Positions 17,211-27,025 of a stretch of 27,462 bases of DNA are shown here, piece after piece. Location of the stretch: contig QZWS01000091.1 in the NCBI GenBank assembly GCA_004114245.1, positions 1 to 27,462 on the forward strand, given 5' to 3'. Made by a program: the position numbers and the translations under genes. Positions within the stretch are counted from its first letter, which is position 1, and each line of letters opens with the position of its first letter. The DNA comes from Zoopage sp. CT-All. Its lineage: Eukaryota > Zoopagomycota > Zoopagomycetes > Zoopagales > Zoopagaceae. The notes beneath the pieces were generated by a model that did no database searches, was not told where the DNA came from, and worked only from the letters and a program-made list of their open reading frames with translations.

Positions 17211-18874
17211 ATGTCCCTTACGAACACCGCCTCCGCCACGCGTTTTGTGGACGGTAGCGGGCTTATTCTCGCCGCTGTATTTCTCAACACACCATCTAGA
17301 CAAGTCGGATGCACGGCAGCGCCGTTTTGACGGATATCCCGGCGCGGTTCCTCGCGACGAGAGTACGCCATCGGCCTTCCCCGTTTACCACTGATCGTCT
17401 TGCATTGTCAGCACGGTTTCCATACATGAAGCATGCCGGCATTTCTGACTCATTTAAGACACCCAGCAAAGACGCCAGTTATGATCACGAGGAGCCCCTT
17501 GGGCAAGAAGTCTCCCGCGAGGCGTTATCCCGCTTCAGGCAGACAGCCTGCAACCCGGCCGTCCTCCTCTGGCTTGCTATTCAAGCGCTCGCCAGTGAAC
17601 AGTATAGACTCGAGCAGCGACGACAGTGTTGTTAATTCAGCTCCTCCTGCATCGGCAAGCAGTCTTGCAGGGATCCATCACTTGCTTACATTTCAAGCAG
17701 CGGCTGGTGACGACCAACGCCAAGCTCAGCCGAAACACCAAAATGATCGTGTTAGACAGCGACGACGACGACTACTACTTTCGGAAGTCGAACAGACTCC
17801 CTGTAGCGGACGACAACGTTGGTGTTTGTGCTGACGAGGATGCAGCAGTTGGCGTGCTCACCTCAATGCTAGCCAGCACTGTAATCGACCTTGACAGCGA
17901 TGTCGATATATTTGTATGCAAACGATTGCTTCGAGTTCTGCTGCGCTGACACTATGGTGCCTAGCCTACCTTTGAAGAGTCCATGCTTTCCAGTCCCGGC
18001 GTCCTCTTACAGTAGGCCTCCATGGCGTGCCTTTCTTGCGCTGACCTTGCCGTGCAGTGAAGGTCGTCATGCACCGACTCTCGATAATAAGACACCATGC
18101 GCTAAAACTCGAGCGCCCGTCGCAGCAGAGCACATACCAAAATCACTCAGCATTGCCTCGGTCGCCTCAGTCACCTCGGTCGCCTCGGTCGCCACGCCAT
18201 CCATGACCAAGGTCGCTTTTGCCCGCAAGCGCGTCCAACTCTCCCGCCAATACTACGACGAGTTCAACGAGACAGTATTTAATGGTCGGCTGCCGTGGGA
18301 CATGGAGATAGTCTGGAGCAAGTCGCTGCTCAAAACTGCAGGCCTCTTCCGCAGTCAGCGCTCGCTAGCAGGAGTGTCGCACTCGATCCACCTTGCAGTC
18401 AAAGTCTGTGACAGCGTTGAGCGATTAAGGACCACCCTCGTCCACGAGATGTGCCATGCTGCAGTGCGCATCATCGATGGAGCGAGCGATGCCCGAGCCC
18501 ATGGCCGCGAGTTCAACACATGGGGACGGAGGGTGATGGCCAGGTATGTGGGACTGGAGGTGACACGGTGCCATGGATATGAGATCGCATTCAAGTTCCA
18601 GTATGTGTGCATGAATGCAGCATGCGGGGTAGTGTATGGGCGGCACAGCAAGTCGATTGACGTGGCACGGCAGTGCTGTGGACGGTGTCGAGGACGACTG
18701 ACGCTGAATGGGGGCGGCGAGGCGCGTAAAATGAGCGGGTATGCCGAGTTTACACGCGAGCACTTTGCGCGTGTGCGTGGGGAGATGGCGCCGGGCAGCT
18801 CGCACGGTGACATTATGCGACAAGTTGCCGTCGAGTGGCGGGCGACGCAGGGCGCGGAGAGCATTGTTCCATAA
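17211..18874 (+). CDS. GCNA: GCNA-like SprT-family metalloprotease with SUMO-interacting motifs
   Basis: The secure part is 17743-17913, 17965-18011 and 18058-18874, with introns of 51 nt (GTATGC...GCTGAC...CCTAG) and 46 nt (GTAGGC...GCTGACC...GCAG). The SprT domain contains the zinc protease motif HEMCH (18443-18457), the downstream AHGREF, and a Cys-zinc ribbon (YVCMNAACG; RQCCGRCRG). The blocks NGRLPWDMEIVWSK, GRHSKSIDVAR and LAVKVCDS match the GCNA branch, which removes DNA-protein crosslinks guided by SUMO. Two strong SIM-type segments precede it (MIVLDSDDDDYY and TVIDLDSDVDIF). The 5' end is tentative: ATG 17211 then introns 17254-17299 and 17363-17411 give MSLTNTASATRFVD-D-KSDARQRRF..., but the join from 17412-17601 to 17743 is unresolved. 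An alternative frame with SIDSSSDDSVV at 17598-17630 is also attractive. Confidence 0.82.
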
Positions 18875-18881
18875 ATAAAGC
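18871..18881 (+). promoter_or_regulatory. TATA-like / polyA-signal-like overlap
   Basis: CATAAATAAAG spans the TAA stop of the GCNA-like gene. ATAAATAAA is TATA-like and about 95 bases before the 7TM-D ATG, while AATAAA within it is a polyadenylation-signal hexamer. One short sequence may thus serve stop codon, 3' processing and the next promoter. Confidence 0.5.
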
Positions 18882-18969
18882 GCGCAGTCGACGCTCTGCC
18901 AAAACTAGCCAACCAACCACCACCCCTACTCCCGCGCCATCTCGCGTCCCGCCCTCCGCGCCGCCCACG

Positions 18970-19713
18970 ATGCTGATCTTCCCCATCGTCGACATGGCCG
19001 TTAGCGCGGCCATTTCCGTGTGCTTTTTCATCCGGTTTCGTCAGTACGTGGAGCGACGCTATCTGTACCTCTGCTTTGCAACTGCCGCCGCCGCCGTCTC
19101 CTCTGCCCTCCTCGCTTTCCTCGGCGACGGCTTTGAAACCCTCAACGCCGTCTTCATCTACCTTTCCCTGATCGTGTACATGATGGTGACTCTGGTGTAT
19201 ATCATGATGGAAGTCGGGATGCTGCTGGTGTGGATCACAAGCATGCGCAATGCGCCCCGCCCACGGGCGTACAAGCTGTTGTGGGTGGGCAAGCTCATGC
19301 GCGTGCTGCGGTGGGCGTATCCAGTGTTTACGTTCCTTTTAGTCGTGTTTTTCGTGCTGCTGATCGTCACGCTGACCTGGGCCACCGTGCTCACGGTCGT
19401 CGTTGGCCTGATGTACACCATTGTGCTTTTCGTGCAGACCTTGCTCATCCTCTGGCTCTATCTCGATGTCCGGGTCGTGGGAAATGCGTCCGAGCTGCAG
19501 AAGCGAAACCAGCTGCTGCGCATCCTCGCGCTGTCGTTGCTATCCTCATTCCCGCCACTCTTGAGCGGAGTGGGCGCGGGAATCGGCAGCTCGATCTGCT
19601 GGTGGCTGTGGTTCGGGGTGGCATTATGGCCGAAAGCACTGGTGGGGTTCGATATGCCCCCGGAGACAGCAACGCCCGGGATGATGGAAGGCGGCAGCCC
19701 GGTATTCAAGTAG
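18970..19713 (+). CDS. Seven-helix membrane protein 7TM-D, short tail
   Basis: Intronless, 247 residues. An upstream in-frame extension overlaps the GCNA stop and the TATA-like box, so ATG 18970 is chosen; it also aligns with the MLIF start of 7TM-A. Helices are at about residues 2-22, 31-52, 58-88, 115-135, 138-165, 184-201 and 206-226. It is the closest paralogue of 7TM-A: LLAFLGD (48-52 region), VWITSMRN (87-94), WAYPVF, NASELQKRNQLLR (172-184), GVGAGIG, ICWWLWFGVALWPKAL. The tail is only about 20 residues with no Gln-rich repeats, so the tail was gained or lost between A and D. Loop charges again predict N-outside, C-inside. Function unknown. Confidence 0.9.
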   Translation: MLIFPIVDMAVSAAISVCFFIRFRQYVERRYLYLCFATAAAAVSSALLAFLGDGFETLNAVFIYLSLIVYMMVTLVYIMMEVGMLLVWITSMRNAPRPRAYKLLWVGKLMRVLRWAYPVFTFLLVVFFVLLIVTLTWATVLTVVVGLMYTIVLFVQTLLILWLYLDVRVVGNASELQKRNQLLRILALSLLSSFPPLLSGVGAGIGSSICWWLWFGVALWPKALVGFDMPPETATPGMMEGGSPVFK

Positions 19714-20112
19714 CCGCATCGCCATGCGCATGCGAGGGGTAATGGGCGTGTGCAGTGGGCGCTGGCCTCGGGGACAAGCAGTTGTGGCGCATTGGCCGTG
19801 TGCTAATGGAGTCTTTCTTTGCATCGGCAATACAGCGTGTACTGGGCTTTGGAGGGTGTGCGGGCTGAGACGTCCACTGGACCTCCGCACACTACTATGA
19901 TCCCAGGCGTTGCTCACGGCGACTGTGCTCGGCGGCCGGGCTGCGCGGGATAACCCCGGCAGGGCGACGCGTCAAAGACGGCGTCTCGGCACGCGCCGCG
20001 TGGGTGATGCGGCGTCCGTTAATATATGCAGTCGCGTGTTGGGGACAGACAGATTAGGTCGGCGCCATCGCCCGTGTGCGCATCACGTGTGCGGCCGCTT
20101 GTGGGACTCTGC
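19714..20112. other. Intergenic, 399 bp, with TATA-like box of the CCA gene
   Basis: No gene seen. It holds the 7TM-D 3' flank and, at 20020-20028, TAATATATG, about 85-90 bases before the preferred CCA-transferase ATG. An ATG at 20026 overlaps this box and is therefore not used as start. Confidence 0.5.
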
Positions 20113-21722
20113 ATGCGTCGCGGCCTCCGCTGCATGACAACGCGCACTGGACAGACGCATCGCCGCACCGCCGCAGAACTCAGCATCGCGCTGACGCCGA
20201 CGGAGCGCGCTATCTGTGCCGCAGTCGCCTCGGCCGCTGCCACCTTCCCCGCCGTCGCCGTCGAGGCCCGTGTCGCCGGCGGCTGGGTGCGCGACAAGCT
20301 GCTGCGCCTCGCCTCGCACGATCTCGATTTCGCCGTCTCGAATACCACGGGGCACGCATTTGCACTGCATTTGGCCGCGCACATGCAGGCGATGGGGCAG
20401 GAGACGCACTCAGTGGCCAAGATTGCATCGAACCCCGACCGGTCAAAGCACCTCGAGACCGCGACGACGTGGATCCTCGGCACGCCAGTCGACTTTGTCG
20501 GCTTGCGGTGCGATGTCTACACAGACGCGTCACGGGTACCAGAGGTGCGGACTGGCACGGCCAAAGAAGATGCGTTCCGACGCGATATGACCATCAATGC
20601 GCTCTTCTACAACGTCTCCACCGGCGAAGTGGAGGATCACACATGCATGGGGCTGCAGGATCTGGCCGATGGTGTGGTGCGCACCCCCTTGCCGCCACGC
20701 GAGACGTTTCTCGATGATCCGCTGCGGGTGCTGCGTCTTGTGCGCTTCTCCTCCCGATTTGCGTTTCCCATCGTCCCCCAAGCACTTGCTGCTATGCACG
20801 ATGCCGAAGTCAAGGACGCGTTTCGGGGAAAGGTGAGCAGGGAGCGTGTTGGCGTGGAGGTCGGGAAGATGATGGCTGGCGCGGATCCAGTCGGCGCATT
20901 GAGGGTCCTCGTCGACGTCGGCTGGTCGCCGCTCGTCTTTGGTGGCCTCCAGTTGCACCAGGAAGACGACTCGGTTGCACCAATTGACTACCACGAAGAT
21001 GTCCAAGTCGCCTATGCCATACAGGAACTAGTGTCTGTCGCTGGCGACTTGGCCACGGATAAGTTCGGCATCCGCCCTGCTGATTACCGTGGCCTCTACC
21101 TTGCTGCTGCCTACCACCATGCTCGCGGACACTCCGTCAAAGTCAAATCAAAGTTGCTCCCACTGGCCTTTGTTATGGTTCGCGATTTTCTCAAATTATC
21201 CAACGTCGACGCCGAGCGCACCATGCATTTGCTCGCTGACATCCAGTTCTTGCACGGCCTCCTTGACGACTTTGACAGGCACCGCTTGGATGAGCTCGAC
21301 CGTGTACGTATGGGCAAGGTCGTCAGACGTCTGGCCCACCAAGTCGGTATTGGCGAACACTGGCGCATATGCTTCTTCTTCGCCGCTGCCGTCGATCTTG
21401 CACTCGAGTTTGGCGATCGGGAGTTTATGCGCGCTGATGCCGAACGAGTGCTGCGCAAGTATATTGCAGTCATGGATCATATCCAAGCTCTGGGCGTGGA
21501 CCAGTGCCATGTCTGGAAGTATATCGTAGATGTAAGAACACTTTCGTTGATTCAAGCACTGCCATTTCCTAGGGAAAAGAAGTCGCGTCTCTCCTCGGCT
21601 TGCGTCCGGGCCCACGAATCAAGGAGGTGCTCGAGGACAGCGTTATGGCCTGGCAGCTCGCCAACCCCTCCGGCTCTGTTGACGAATGTCGATCTTACCT
21701 GCTCGCCTCCATACGTCGATGA
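20113..21722 (+). CDS. CCA1: CCA tRNA nucleotidyltransferase
   Basis: Exons 20113-21531 and 21573-21722 are joined by a 41-nt intron (GTAAGA...TCCTAG, phase 0), giving 522 residues, near the usual fungal size. The enzyme adds or repairs the 3' CCA of tRNAs in cytosol, nucleus and mitochondria. Class II marks, in order, are ARVAGGWVRDKLL (motif A start), SHDLDFAVS (catalytic Asp-x-Asp), FRRDMTINALFYN (motif B), DDPLRVLRLVRFSSRF (motif C/D), and SRERVGVEVGKMM. The second exon restores the conserved C-terminal block GLRPGPRIKEVLE...WQLANPSGSVDECRSYL. Two nearby in-frame starts, ATG 20113 (MRRGLRCMTTRTGQTHRRT, Arg-rich) and ATG 20134, fit the known fungal use of alternative starts for mitochondrial and cytosolic forms. 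Convergent with the next gene, 74 bases apart. Confidence 0.95.
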
Positions 21723-21796
21723 AATGTACAATATATATGTTGCTGCAAAGCCATGCCTATATCACATATTGGTACAAAAACATCATGCCAGCACGC

Positions 21797-24693
21797 CTAT
21801 CGCGATACTCGACTCAATGGGCGCCGTCCTCGTCCATCGCGTAGCTTTTCGCGCTCATCGGGCTGCACAAACAGTGACGGTGTGTTTAGAAGCGCGAGAA
21901 ACTGCCCTGGCCGTCGTCGCACTCGCCGCAAGCCATGCGCCATTTCCTCGTCCCCATAATCCACCGGCTCAGATGCCATCTCGGCTGCGTATTCGGCCTC
22001 CGTCACCATCAGCATGTCTTCGTCTTCGCTCAGCGATCGGGTCGGCAGTATATAGGTGGGTCGTATGGCGTTGGGTCGAGTGCTTCGCTTCAGTGATTTA
22101 CGTGACCGCGCGTCGCGATTGGGTGCCTTCTTAGTTGCCATATAATCCGAGCCCTCGTCTTCGACAAGATCATCGTCCTCGTCGCTAAACACCTCAACCA
22201 CCTTGCCGTGGCGTGAATGGGAACTTGCCGATGCACTGCTTTTAAGCGGCCGTCTGACTGCAATCGGCCTTTCACGTGGCAGATTGTCAAGCCGGTGAGG
22301 CATGTTCGAGATTTCCTTGGCCGATAACAGCGTGGCAGAGTGAGGAAGCAGCATCGTCGTTCGCGCTCGCCGCTGCCCCGGAAGCACTATGCCCTGCCGC
22401 ACTTCGTTTGTTCGAAATCGCGGTATTGTTGGAGAGACCAGAAATGCCATGTTGGTGCGCGGTCCGGATGGGTAAACATGCAGCACGGCGCCTTGCTCTT
22501 CCATAGCCAGCAGCCTGTTCGGCCTTCTCCCAGGCTTGGACTTCCATCGTCCGCTTTGCATCCACACAGGAATAGACCTGAATTCCCCGCCCTCCAGCTC
22601 TGCCATTCGCGACATGCCGGTCATGGGAGTGATGGCGTCGGGCGATACACATTGGTAGCCGCCGTGATCGCCGTCGGCCTTGACCGCGGACTCGGTCACA
22701 TTGCCAGGACGATGACGGCAGACGCTGGCAGCAAGTTTTCTTGCCTCATTCATGCCAAAGCGTAGGTGGTCGTCGTCAGTATCGCTCCCGCAATGGTCGC
22801 CATCTTCTCTGTTGGTAGGACGCGTCGACAGCGCCTCGAGCTTTTGACTGACAGTTTCCACGAAGCCGTCCCGATTTGCCGTCCCGCTCACCTCGGGCAA
22901 TGGGCCATGTTCTGAAGGTGTCGTATGGCAGGGCGATCTGGTGTGGCTCGATTTGTCAATCACGTCGGAGATGTAGCAGTCCGACAGCGAATCGGGTGCG
23001 AGCAAAGGCGCCAGTGTAGCTTCAATGCAGTCGGCTGTTTGAGCTAGCACTAGGGATAAGTCGACCGGCTCGATGGACTTGGCCGGTGTCAAAACGGCAG
23101 GCTCTGCTGGCGATGACGACGCGGATGGGGAAGTTTGGGGTTGCTGCGCTATTGCTTTCTTGGCTTTGGGCTTTATCACCTGACGAGTGCGCGTTTTCTT
23201 CTGGCCATAGGGCTTCAGTGGGGCCTGCGTAATCGCTGAGGAGTACGGTTTCGGTACTGAGAATATGGTTATCAAACTTGGGTCCTAATCACTCTGAGTT
23301 GGACGGAAAGCATGGCAAAGATGCGTACCTCGAGCGCCAGAAGCGCGTTGGGATATTTAGCCTCCAGAGCCGCGAGCAGCAGAGCCTCATTGTCGCCGCG
23401 CCCTTCTTGTCGCATTCGCCGCATCCAATTGTGCCACGAGTCGGCGTCCGCACAAACCACATCCATGATTTCGTCATTGACGCGCGACTTTAAGCGATGG
23501 CATTCCGCTCGGGGATCGTGACGCGCAAGATTTGTAGTTATCCACGGTGCGTTAGAATCGCCAGGTCCGCCAATGGGCGTGATTTTTCCCTCGACTGGTT
23601 CGCGCAAGAGTGCTTTGAGAGTGCGAGCTTGGCCAGAGCTATTGCTGCGAGCTCGAGCAGCATGTTCGGGCATATACTCTGCGCGACGACGCAAAAGATA
23701 CATGTCGTCGAGCATCCAGTAGCTATTAAGCCAGACATCGCGACCGATCGGAACGAAGCTTCGCTCGATTTCTGCCTTGAATGCCCGCGCTTCCTTTCCC
23801 GCTATGGCACGCATTCGGTAGCCAAGAATGCGCGCGATAAGACTGAATCGGGTGAGAGGATGGGCTTCGAGAAAGCGAGTTCCCTCGGGCATGGTCTTTG
23901 TTTCGCGCAGCATGAGGTTTATGCCATACTCGAGATGGCCGCTGAGGATGGGGATGTGAAAGGCATGGCCCACGGCACCAGCAACTTCTCCAATAAGACA
24001 CTCAAGATCTGTGTAGACGCGATCGGATGCCCCGGACGACTGGGCATGGTGGGGAGCAATAAGCGCGAGGATGAACTGTTGGAATGTGGGCAGACCGACT
24101 CGCCTGAGCGCTCGTCTGGTCAACGCCGGTCTTTCCAAGCAATCCTGAACGTTCCTGGATGCGATTATGATGGCGCGAAGGGCGTGGAAGATGGTAACGA
24201 GACGCCAAGAGCGGGACAGCACTAGCACTGGAGCATCACGACAAGTCACGCACCAACATTCCAGCGCCGAGGGAGCCACCACCTCGACTGGCGGCGCGCC
24301 CCCAGCGTGGTGATTGGTACGGACGGAAATGACTGAGAATGTTATTGGAAAACAGGGAGGAGGGAGGCAAGACGTACGCTCATTGGTGGGCCGAGGTTGG
24401 GCAGGCGGGGGCATGGGATGCACCCCTTCGAGCACAACGGCCTCAAACACAGAGTGCGCACCTTGCACCGGATGGGCTGGTGACACTGCGGGAAGGGCTG
24501 GCTGCGGCTGCGCGCCGGCGGGCGACGTAGGGGGCGACGGGTCAGCCATGGCCATGTCGGCATCGATGGCAGCATCGCCGGCGCCCTGGCCCTCGGACGT
24601 CGGCGTGGGGATCGTGGGGGGAGGAGCGACGCGGATAGAGCGCCCAGAGAGCACAATTTCGTCGTCATCGTCTGCGTCGGGCGCGGAGAGCAT
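21797..24693 (-). CDS. Large unrecognised protein, about 935 aa, acidic SIM-like N-terminus
   Basis: Three exons, 24693-24378, 24332-23329 and 23284-21797, with introns of 45 nt (GTACGT...TCTCAG, phase 1) and 44 nt (GTACGC...GATTAG, phase 0), total exactly 936 codons. The first intron is a multiple of three and open, so it could be retained. The product is not recognised. It starts MLSAPDADDDDEIVLSGRS, where DDDDEIVL resembles a SUMO-interacting motif. After a Pro-rich linker comes a globular-looking part (CWCVTCRDAPVLVL to about LLALE) with no known signature. The last 490 residues are mostly disordered: basic (KPKAKKA), acidic (VVEVFSDEDDDLVEDEGSDY) and Ser-rich, ending RRRPGQFLALLNTPSL... 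A nuclear role is a guess from composition. It converges with the CCA gene. Confidence 0.7.
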
Positions 24694-25385
24694 GCCGGCA
24701 GAGGCGGGACCGGGGCAGGCGGCGGACAGTTTTCAGCGAAGAAATCCACGAATGGCCAACAGCAGCGACATCTCGACTAAAGGCGAGACAGCCGAGTGCA
24801 GCCGAGTGTACAGGTCATATCCGCGGCCGACTTTGCGCGGTTAGTGTCGATGAGGCGAACGCGTAATTGATCTGAGTGGGATTGTGGAGGTTTGGTTTGC
24901 AATCATTCTGCAGCGATTGAACGAGGTGCCGGATAGGAAGAAGTGTTTGGTGGTGTCGGAGGCGGTGTGGGTCAGCCTGGCCGTGCCAAGAGATATCCAT
25001 ATCATGTTGCATAATGCCGATTTGGGCTGAATTTGGTGTGCTGGGCAGCTACACCGTCATTGGGCGAGTCGGGCAAGAGGCTTGGAGCCATATTGCCTTC
25101 AGGCGGTGTATTGGCTCCGTTTCAGTGGTGCCCTCACAGCAACCCGCGCATAGTTTATTGAAGATACTGTACACGGCTTTAGTCTCGTGGGATTTCGTAT
25201 TGAAGGATTGGCCTGTTCAATTGTACAATGCGCTTCTACTGAAGCCAATATGCACTGAATTGCATGATAACAAATTAGCACAATACATGATGTTGAATGA
25301 TAGATATTGCAGCACTGTCGTGTATTACAGCAGACATAATAGTTGTATGACTCCAAAAAGTGAATCAGCTGCATACTTTACCTAT
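24694..25385. other. Long intergenic stretch, 692 bp, AT-rich at its right side
   Basis: Between two minus-strand genes. The part to about 25010 is GC-rich leader, including a 65-codon minus-strand frame from ATG 25012. From about 25150 to 25385 composition turns clearly AT-rich, unlike the rest of the window. A plus-strand frame of 138 codons (25014-25430) and a minus-strand frame of 91 codons (25099-25374) both begin with ATG here; neither shows a recognisable domain and they cannot easily both be real. Confidence 0.45.
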
Positions 25386-25430
25386 TCAGCAGTCGATTTC
25401 ACTCATTTCTGCCTGCCTGCGCTTGAGTAG
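25014..25430 (+). CDS. Doubtful orphan ORF, 138 aa
   Basis: An ATG-started frame (MPIWAEFGVLGSYTVIGRVG...) stays open through an AT-rich segment where stops should be frequent, and overlaps the antisense F-box-like gene end by 45 bases. It has no signal peptide, repeat or known motif. Codon choice is mixed. It may be a chance frame. Confidence 0.15.
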   Translation: MPIWAEFGVLGSYTVIGRVGQEAWSHIAFRRCIGSVSVVPSQQPAHSLLKILYTALVSWDFVLKDWPVQLYNALLLKPICTELHDNKLAQYMMLNDRYCSTVVYYSRHNSCMTPKSESAAYFTYSAVDFTHFCLPALE

Positions 25431-26871
25431 CCTTGGAATAGAGATAAAGCTGCACTTGCGTGCTGGGCCCTTCTTATCACCTTCGTCGTTGCTTTCGGTG
25501 TAGGCGATCTGAAGTCGATCATTAGATAGAACGATGCTCCGATGATGTTGGCGGGACCATAGCTCCCGCAGCTCCCAGTGTTCTTGGCCAATAGACATCT
25601 TCCTGATCTCATACCCGTGCAGTTGTCCCATCGTCCTCACCATGAATGCAAGCGGTCCAGTTCGCACAAGGGCTTGAAACAACTCGCGCTCAGGAAGCGT
25701 GTGTACCAATTTGGTCGCTCCAGTGAGCAAATCGATGACATGGAGTCGCATATCAACAGGAGTCTGGGAATACCGATTCAATGATGCAGGGACAGAGGGC
25801 TATAGCCATGTTGCTGTCCAATACAGTAAACTCTTTGCACAGATGAGGATACTCCCAACGAGCGACCATGGGCGTAGAAGCCTGAGATACATCAAGCGCG
25901 CGAATGCGTTGATCTTCGACGCTCCCATTTTGCCGGGTAATCTCAAAAATGGTTGTTCCATGTCGAGCTTCAGAAAATTTGGAATCCAGCGAGCCCCCCT
26001 TTACTGTCGGGGCCCAGGAAACCGCGGCGTGGATTACCGGAACCACAGCGAATGCGTCGAATGTCACCAGCGCAAGAGTACGGTATGGCTCGCCAAATGC
26101 AACTCCAACAAAACCACCGTCAATCGCCTTGGCAAAATTCAGACTAATCGTTTTGCCAACGACCTTCTGAGTGATAGTATCGAATATAGTAGAGTGCATA
26201 CCAAAGGAGTAAGAGAGAATAAATCGCCCAGAGATGCATATGCGGAGATTGTGCTTTCGCTCAGCCAAGGCGAAGCTATTCTCGGGGAAGACACCAGCCA
26301 TAATTTGCGGAGGAAGCCAGACAATGTACATAGCACTACTTGTATCATGGCTGCCCATGGATTCGCCGCTATTATATGACACGTCGATGGCTGCAATGGC
26401 ATCGGTGCTCTGTGGAGTCGTGAGGTGCAAACTCTTGCACCACCATACTCTCCCATCACCATTGATTGATGCGAGCTTATATGAAAAATCATCGTCCATT
26501 GCAAGAACCATTCCAAGCCATTGAATATGCGGGTCTTCGCACTTGTGAACGCGATAATGCACCGCGACGGATGATTCGGACAATTCGACGAGATCGGGCG
26601 GCCTGGCCCAGAACTCGTTTAAGCGCACTCGTCGCGCAAAGGCACACTTGGTGCTTATGGCTGATGTGGGATCAAAGTAAGAAGACGGCCAGGGATGGAG
26701 AAACCCCGCGTGGCGGTGCCAAAGGTCGAGGTGGTGCAGCAGGAGGGCTCGGAATACAGTGGAGGCATCAGTAAGTCGAAGAAGCGTCGGGGCATCAATG
26801 CAGCTTGCAATATTAATCCAGACGTGCTCCAACGCGGTATCGGGCAACGGAGGCGCGATGGAAAAGGCCAT
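25386..26871 (-). CDS. F-box-like protein with propeller-type repeats; frame break near 25763
   Basis: Starts at ATG 26871. The N-terminus LPDTALEHVWINIASCIDAP followed by TLLRLTDASTVFRALLLHHL has the length and hydrophobic spacing of an F-box, which binds Skp1 in SCF ubiquitin ligases. The rest alternates hydrophobic strands with Gly/Asp turns (for example LALVTFDAFAVVPVI; LHVIDLLTGATKLV), suggesting a beta-propeller substrate domain. The frame stops at 25753 while coding sense continues in another frame to the stop at 25386. Either a 61-nt phase-0 intron (25824-25764, GTATTG...CCCAG) joins them (474 aa), or a one-base frameshift is present. The intron would remove TVLDSNMAIALCPCII, which itself looks like a propeller strand. 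Assignment as F-box is moderate. Confidence 0.62.
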
Positions 26872-26979
26872 CAGCGGCAGTGGAGGTGGGAAGGCGAGGT
26901 TGACATGGCATCAGTCCTCTGATACAACCAAAATTGCCATTCCACCCTCCGTTTTGAAGTGGTGTGTATAATCCACATT

Positions 26980-26991
26980 ATATTATAAATG
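26980..26991 (-). promoter_or_regulatory. TATA box for the F-box-like gene
   Basis: On the minus strand GCATTTATAATATA lies about 110 bases before ATG 26871, in the 154-base gap after the transporter gene. This is the most AT-rich spot in the gap and matches the spacing of other TATA-like boxes here. Confidence 0.5.
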
Positions 26992-27025
26992 CATTCGATG
27001 CTGTATGGCGAATGCACCGCGAGTG

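Noticed and set aside
20026-20112. Start of the CCA enzyme at ATG 20026
   Set aside because: The ATG overlaps the TATA-like TAATATATG, so it should lie at or before the transcription start.
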